Shown here: one piece after another, positions 61,740-64,000 of the stretch
Numbering within the stretch: position 1 is the stretch's first letter
How the letters are laid out: each line of letters begins with the position of its first letter
Assembly: GCA_938020525.1 (NCBI GenBank)
Contig: CALIHW010000003.1
Coordinates: forward strand, 1-64,000
Reading direction: 5' to 3'
Length of the DNA stretch: 64,000 bases
Source of the DNA: an uncultured Granulosicoccaceae bacterium
GTDB taxonomy: Bacteria; Pseudomonadota; Gammaproteobacteria; Granulosicoccales; Granulosicoccaceae
Notes under the pieces: model-generated
Told to the model about the DNA's origin: nothing
Database searches by the model: none
What the model saw: the letters and a program-made list of their open reading frames with translations, nothing else
Translations under genes and position numbers: made by a program

Positions 61740-62891
61740 CTAAACACTTCTGCTGCGACCTAGTCGATCCGGCAGCATCAGATGAATGCTGTCAGCCAAC
61801 AATGAAAAGCTGATTTCTACACCCGTGGATACCTCATTACGCTCTGCGACATGTAATGGCACAGACAAAAATACCGGTGGTCTGTGGGGGTTACCGACCT
61901 GCACCCCAACCAATGCGTTATCACCCATACGCAGCACTTCAGACACGCGGCCACTAATCGGGTTCTCGCGCTCACCTCTTGATGGTCTGGACTGTCGATG
62001 CAACACAACATGTGACTGCGGTATGCACCAATGTACAGCATCTCCTCTATTAAATTGAATCGCCGCCGCCACTTCCAGCTTTTGACCACGCCACTCAATC
62101 ACCGCCTGACCATCTTTAACATCTATCACGGTTGCCCGAAATACATTTTTAAATCCAACCAACCGTGCGACCAGAACAGAGGCAGGCTTTGTCGTCACCT
62201 CTTGTACGGTACCGGACTGCAACGTAGCGCCTTTAGAAAGCATAGACAAACGGTCTGAAAGAATAGTTGCCTCATGCAAATCATGTGTAACGAGCACCGC
62301 AGGAATTTTAAGATCACGTCTTAACGCTGCCAACTCTGTATACAAACGATCACGCGTCGCACTATCTACTGATGAGAATGGTTCATCCAGTAACAGCACT
62401 GACGGCTCACGCGCTAACGCACGGGCAAGGCCAACCCGTTGCTTCTGACCGCCTGATAGTTGCGCAGGTCGCCTGTGTTCAAGACCCTCGAGGTTAACCC
62501 GTCGTAGCCAGTGATCTGACAGCTCTCGTCTCTTTGCAGAGTTCAGGTGTCGTAAAGACTGCTCAACATTTTGCCTGGCGGTAAGATGTGGAAACAGGGC
62601 ATGCTGTTGAAACACATAGCCAACTCGGCGTTGCTGCGCTTTCACAAACGTACGACTGGACGAATCAAACCAGACTTTACCACTACATCGAATACTGCCA
62701 GTCGCAGGTTTTGATAAACCTGCAATCGCACGCAGCACCGTGGTTTTACCGGCACCGGAAGGTCCGACTAAAGAAAGAAGCTCACCGGCCTCACAAGTTA
62801 AATCGGCATTGATCGATACAGGCACCTCCTGCTTCATTTCGACCCTTAGTGCGGACGAGGGTGCGGACGAGGGTGCAGGCGGGTTACTCAT
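61740..62891 (-). CDS. ModC-like (molybdate-type) ABC transporter ATPase with TOBE-like C-terminus
   Basis: A 383-residue ABC ATPase. Walker A is GPSGAGKTTVLRA, the Q-loop VFQQHALFP, signature LSGGQKQRVGLARALA and Walker B VLLLDEPFSSVD, followed by a C-terminal TOBE-like region (about 290-383). The family includes molybdate, sulfate and spermidine importers; molybdate is favoured because the next gene upstream is a molybdopterin hydroxylase subunit. Residues 1-20 contain a duplicated APSSAPSS coding repeat. No membrane or binding-protein gene is beside it. Confidence 0.75.
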   Translation of the reverse strand: MSNPPAPSSAPSSALRVEMKQEVPVSINADLTCEAGELLSLVGPSGAGKTTVLRAIAGLSKPATGSIRCSGKVWFDSSSRTFVKAQQRRVGYVFQQHALFPHLTARQNVEQSLRHLNSAKRRELSDHWLRRVNLEGLEHRRPAQLSGGQKQRVGLARALAREPSVLLLDEPFSSVDSATRDRLYTELAALRRDLKIPAVLVTHDLHEATILSDRLSMLSKGATLQSGTVQEVTTKPASVLVARLVGFKNVFRATVIDVKDGQAVIEWRGQKLEVAAAIQFNRGDAVHWCIPQSHVVLHRQSRPSRGERENPISGRVSEVLRMGDNALVGVQVGNPHRPPVFLSVPLHVAERNEVSTGVEISFSLLADSIHLMLPDRLGRSRSV

Positions 62892-62906
62892 GATCGACAG
62901 GTTTTA

Positions 62907-63722
62907 TCAAATCACTCTACTAATTGATTCGACGGCACGCCTTGCCATCACCCCAACCAGATGTGCACGGTATTCAGCACTGGCATGGATGTCTTCATTG
63001 AAATCAACATCAAATTCATCTGGGTTAACCTCAACACCCGCAACGCTCGATGCAACAAAATTATCATCGAGAGCAGCCTCCATTGACTCTGCTCGAAACA
63101 CACTCCCGGCTGCACCAGTCACGGCAACCCTTGAAGAACCCTCCAGCCGCGCTACAAACACACCGACTATTGCATATCCGGAAGCCGGGTTAGGGAACTT
63201 TTGATAAGCCGCCTTTTCAGGAACCGGAAATGACACTTGCGTTATCAACTCACCGTCTTCCAGTGCAGTCTCAAACAGATCTATGAAAAACTCGTCTGCT
63301 GGTATCGCTCTTTGATTGGTATGTATTGTTGCATTGAGACCAACGATCGCGGCAGGATAATCAGCAGCCGGGTCAGCATTGGCGATCGATCCACCGAGCG
63401 TACCGCGATTCCTTACCTGTGGGTCACCGATAACTGCGGCAAGATTAGCAAGTGCTGGAATATTCTCTCGCACCACAGATGATGCAGCTACCTGTGCATG
63501 TGTCGCCAGGGCTCCAATCACCAACTTATCATTTTGCTTTTCAATTGCTTTTAGTGTGACGATACCATTTAGATCAATTAACACGTCCGGCGACGCCAGC
63601 CGTTGCTTCATTGTCGGCAGCATAGTCATACCACCCGCCAGATACTTGGGGTCAGATGCAGCGCCAAATATTAAGACTGCCTCATCAACAGACTCGCTCT
63701 TTCTATAGGTAAACTCGTACAT
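62907..63722 (-). CDS. FAD-binding subunit of a xanthine-dehydrogenase/CO-dehydrogenase-type molybdoenzyme (CoxM-like)
   Basis: A 271-residue protein of the CoxM/CutM family. LAGGMTMLPTMKQRL is the FAD pyrophosphate loop region (about 31-45), and GDPQVRNRGTLGGSIANADPAADYPAA is the second FAD site (about 98-124). It would pass electrons between a molybdopterin subunit and an Fe-S subunit, neither of which is visible in the window. The ModC-like gene lies 15 bases downstream on the same strand, a sensible partner for a molybdenum enzyme. Confidence 0.88.
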   Translation of the reverse strand: MYEFTYRKSESVDEAVLIFGAASDPKYLAGGMTMLPTMKQRLASPDVLIDLNGIVTLKAIEKQNDKLVIGALATHAQVAASSVVRENIPALANLAAVIGDPQVRNRGTLGGSIANADPAADYPAAIVGLNATIHTNQRAIPADEFFIDLFETALEDGELITQVSFPVPEKAAYQKFPNPASGYAIVGVFVARLEGSSRVAVTGAAGSVFRAESMEAALDDNFVASSVAGVEVNPDEFDVDFNEDIHASAEYRAHLVGVMARRAVESISRVI

Positions 63723-63880
63723 TTCTCAACTCAATTGTTCCCTGAAGAGCAGCATAACTGCAACCGACAAAATTATTCAAATTCTTAATCCCGCTAAAAA
63801 GGGTTTTGACGACTACCGGGTTAGACAAGCTGCACGTCCGCGCCGTACCATGCAATATCGCAAGTCACTATTCCAGTCTA

Positions 63881-64000
63881 ATGCATGATCTCGAAGGTAT
63901 TACCGTTGTCAGTGTAGAACAAGCGGTCGCAGCACCCTATGCGTCTGGTCGCATGGCACAGGCCGGCGCTCGTGCCATTAAGATTGAACGACCCGAGGGC
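63881..64000 (+). CDS. CaiB/BaiF-type CoA-transferase, partial (cut by the window end)
   Basis: The first 40 codons of a class III CoA-transferase: [20 protein letters not shown], then [20 protein letters not shown], with the segment [19 protein letters not shown] typical of family III. It begins with an ATG at 63881. The substrate is unknown, and the gene runs off the window. Confidence 0.85.
   Translation, partial: MHDLEGITVVSVEQAVAAPYASGRMAQAGARAIKIERPEG

Overview
The window looks like a stretch of chromosome from a gammaproteobacterium, probably marine or free-living, of moderate GC content. The evidence is gene order typical of that class: hda next to DUF2066-purM-purN-DUF3108; holA-proA-nadD-rsfS-rlmH-maf-rng-yhdP as one block on the minus strand; and rdgC, darP, rnt, grxD, tcdA and chaC homologues. 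No rRNA, tRNA, CRISPR array, prophage or complete transposase gene was seen. I cannot name the genus from sequence alone.

Layout. 1-138: the 5' end of a group II intron on the minus strand, sitting directly behind a rho-independent terminator (a group IIC habit). 210-5713: tandem GFA-domain protein, S4-domain RNA-binding protein, a GspE/PilB assembly ATPase, ArsC-like, WrbA-like and DUF2069 proteins and an RmlD-like reductase. 5993-10608: replication control (Hda) and purine synthesis (PurM, PurN). 10802-23083: outer membrane barrel candidate, DarP, giant AsmA-like YhdP, then RNase G, Maf, RlmH, RsfS, NadD, ProA, HolA. 23199-34454: PyrD, DHH phosphoesterase, an exported copper radical oxidase with a GlyGly-CTERM-like tail, HDAC-like deacetylase, RdgC, flavodoxin-like, Sel1 lipoprotein, hydrolase, TcdA. 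34491-39988: Upp, then an apparent operon of small membrane protein, XpaC, TelA, SPFH-GYF and double zinc-ribbon membrane protein. 40098-51208: Tpm, GalE, a Hanks-type kinase with a cyclic-nucleotide domain, RNase T, GrxD, ArgD-ArgF, a TfpX/TfpZ-like pilin accessory protein and an MraY/WecA-family transferase with a long C-terminal membrane extension. 51358-64000: a 1332-residue tandem-95 lipoprotein, BirA without its DNA-binding domain, lytic transglycosylase, a deaminase-fold protein, a YHS-domain gene broken by one TAA codon, a two-subunit aconitase X, ChaC, SodB, a ModC-like ATPase beside a molybdoenzyme FAD subunit, and the start of a CaiB-type CoA-transferase.

Mobile and repeat content. 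Three non-coding elements (5710-5955, 25320-25565, 42072-42253) share terminal inverted repeats and end in CTAG, and look like one MITE family. Two are exactly 246 bp and share about 155 bp of hairpin-rich body. Short degenerate tandem repeats of 14-21 bp occur in several spacers; one repeats the last four codons and stop of holA three times.

How the genes fit together. Most of the window is housekeeping. The more unusual parts are the XpaC-TelA-SPFH-zinc-ribbon operon with a previously easy-to-miss 48-residue partner, the copper radical oxidase with a rhombosortase-type tail (to be read alongside the GspE-like ATPase in the same window), the nonsense-interrupted YHS gene, and the MITE family that appears to target CTAG, including a CTAG that overlaps a stop codon. 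All assignments come from reading motifs; no database search was run.
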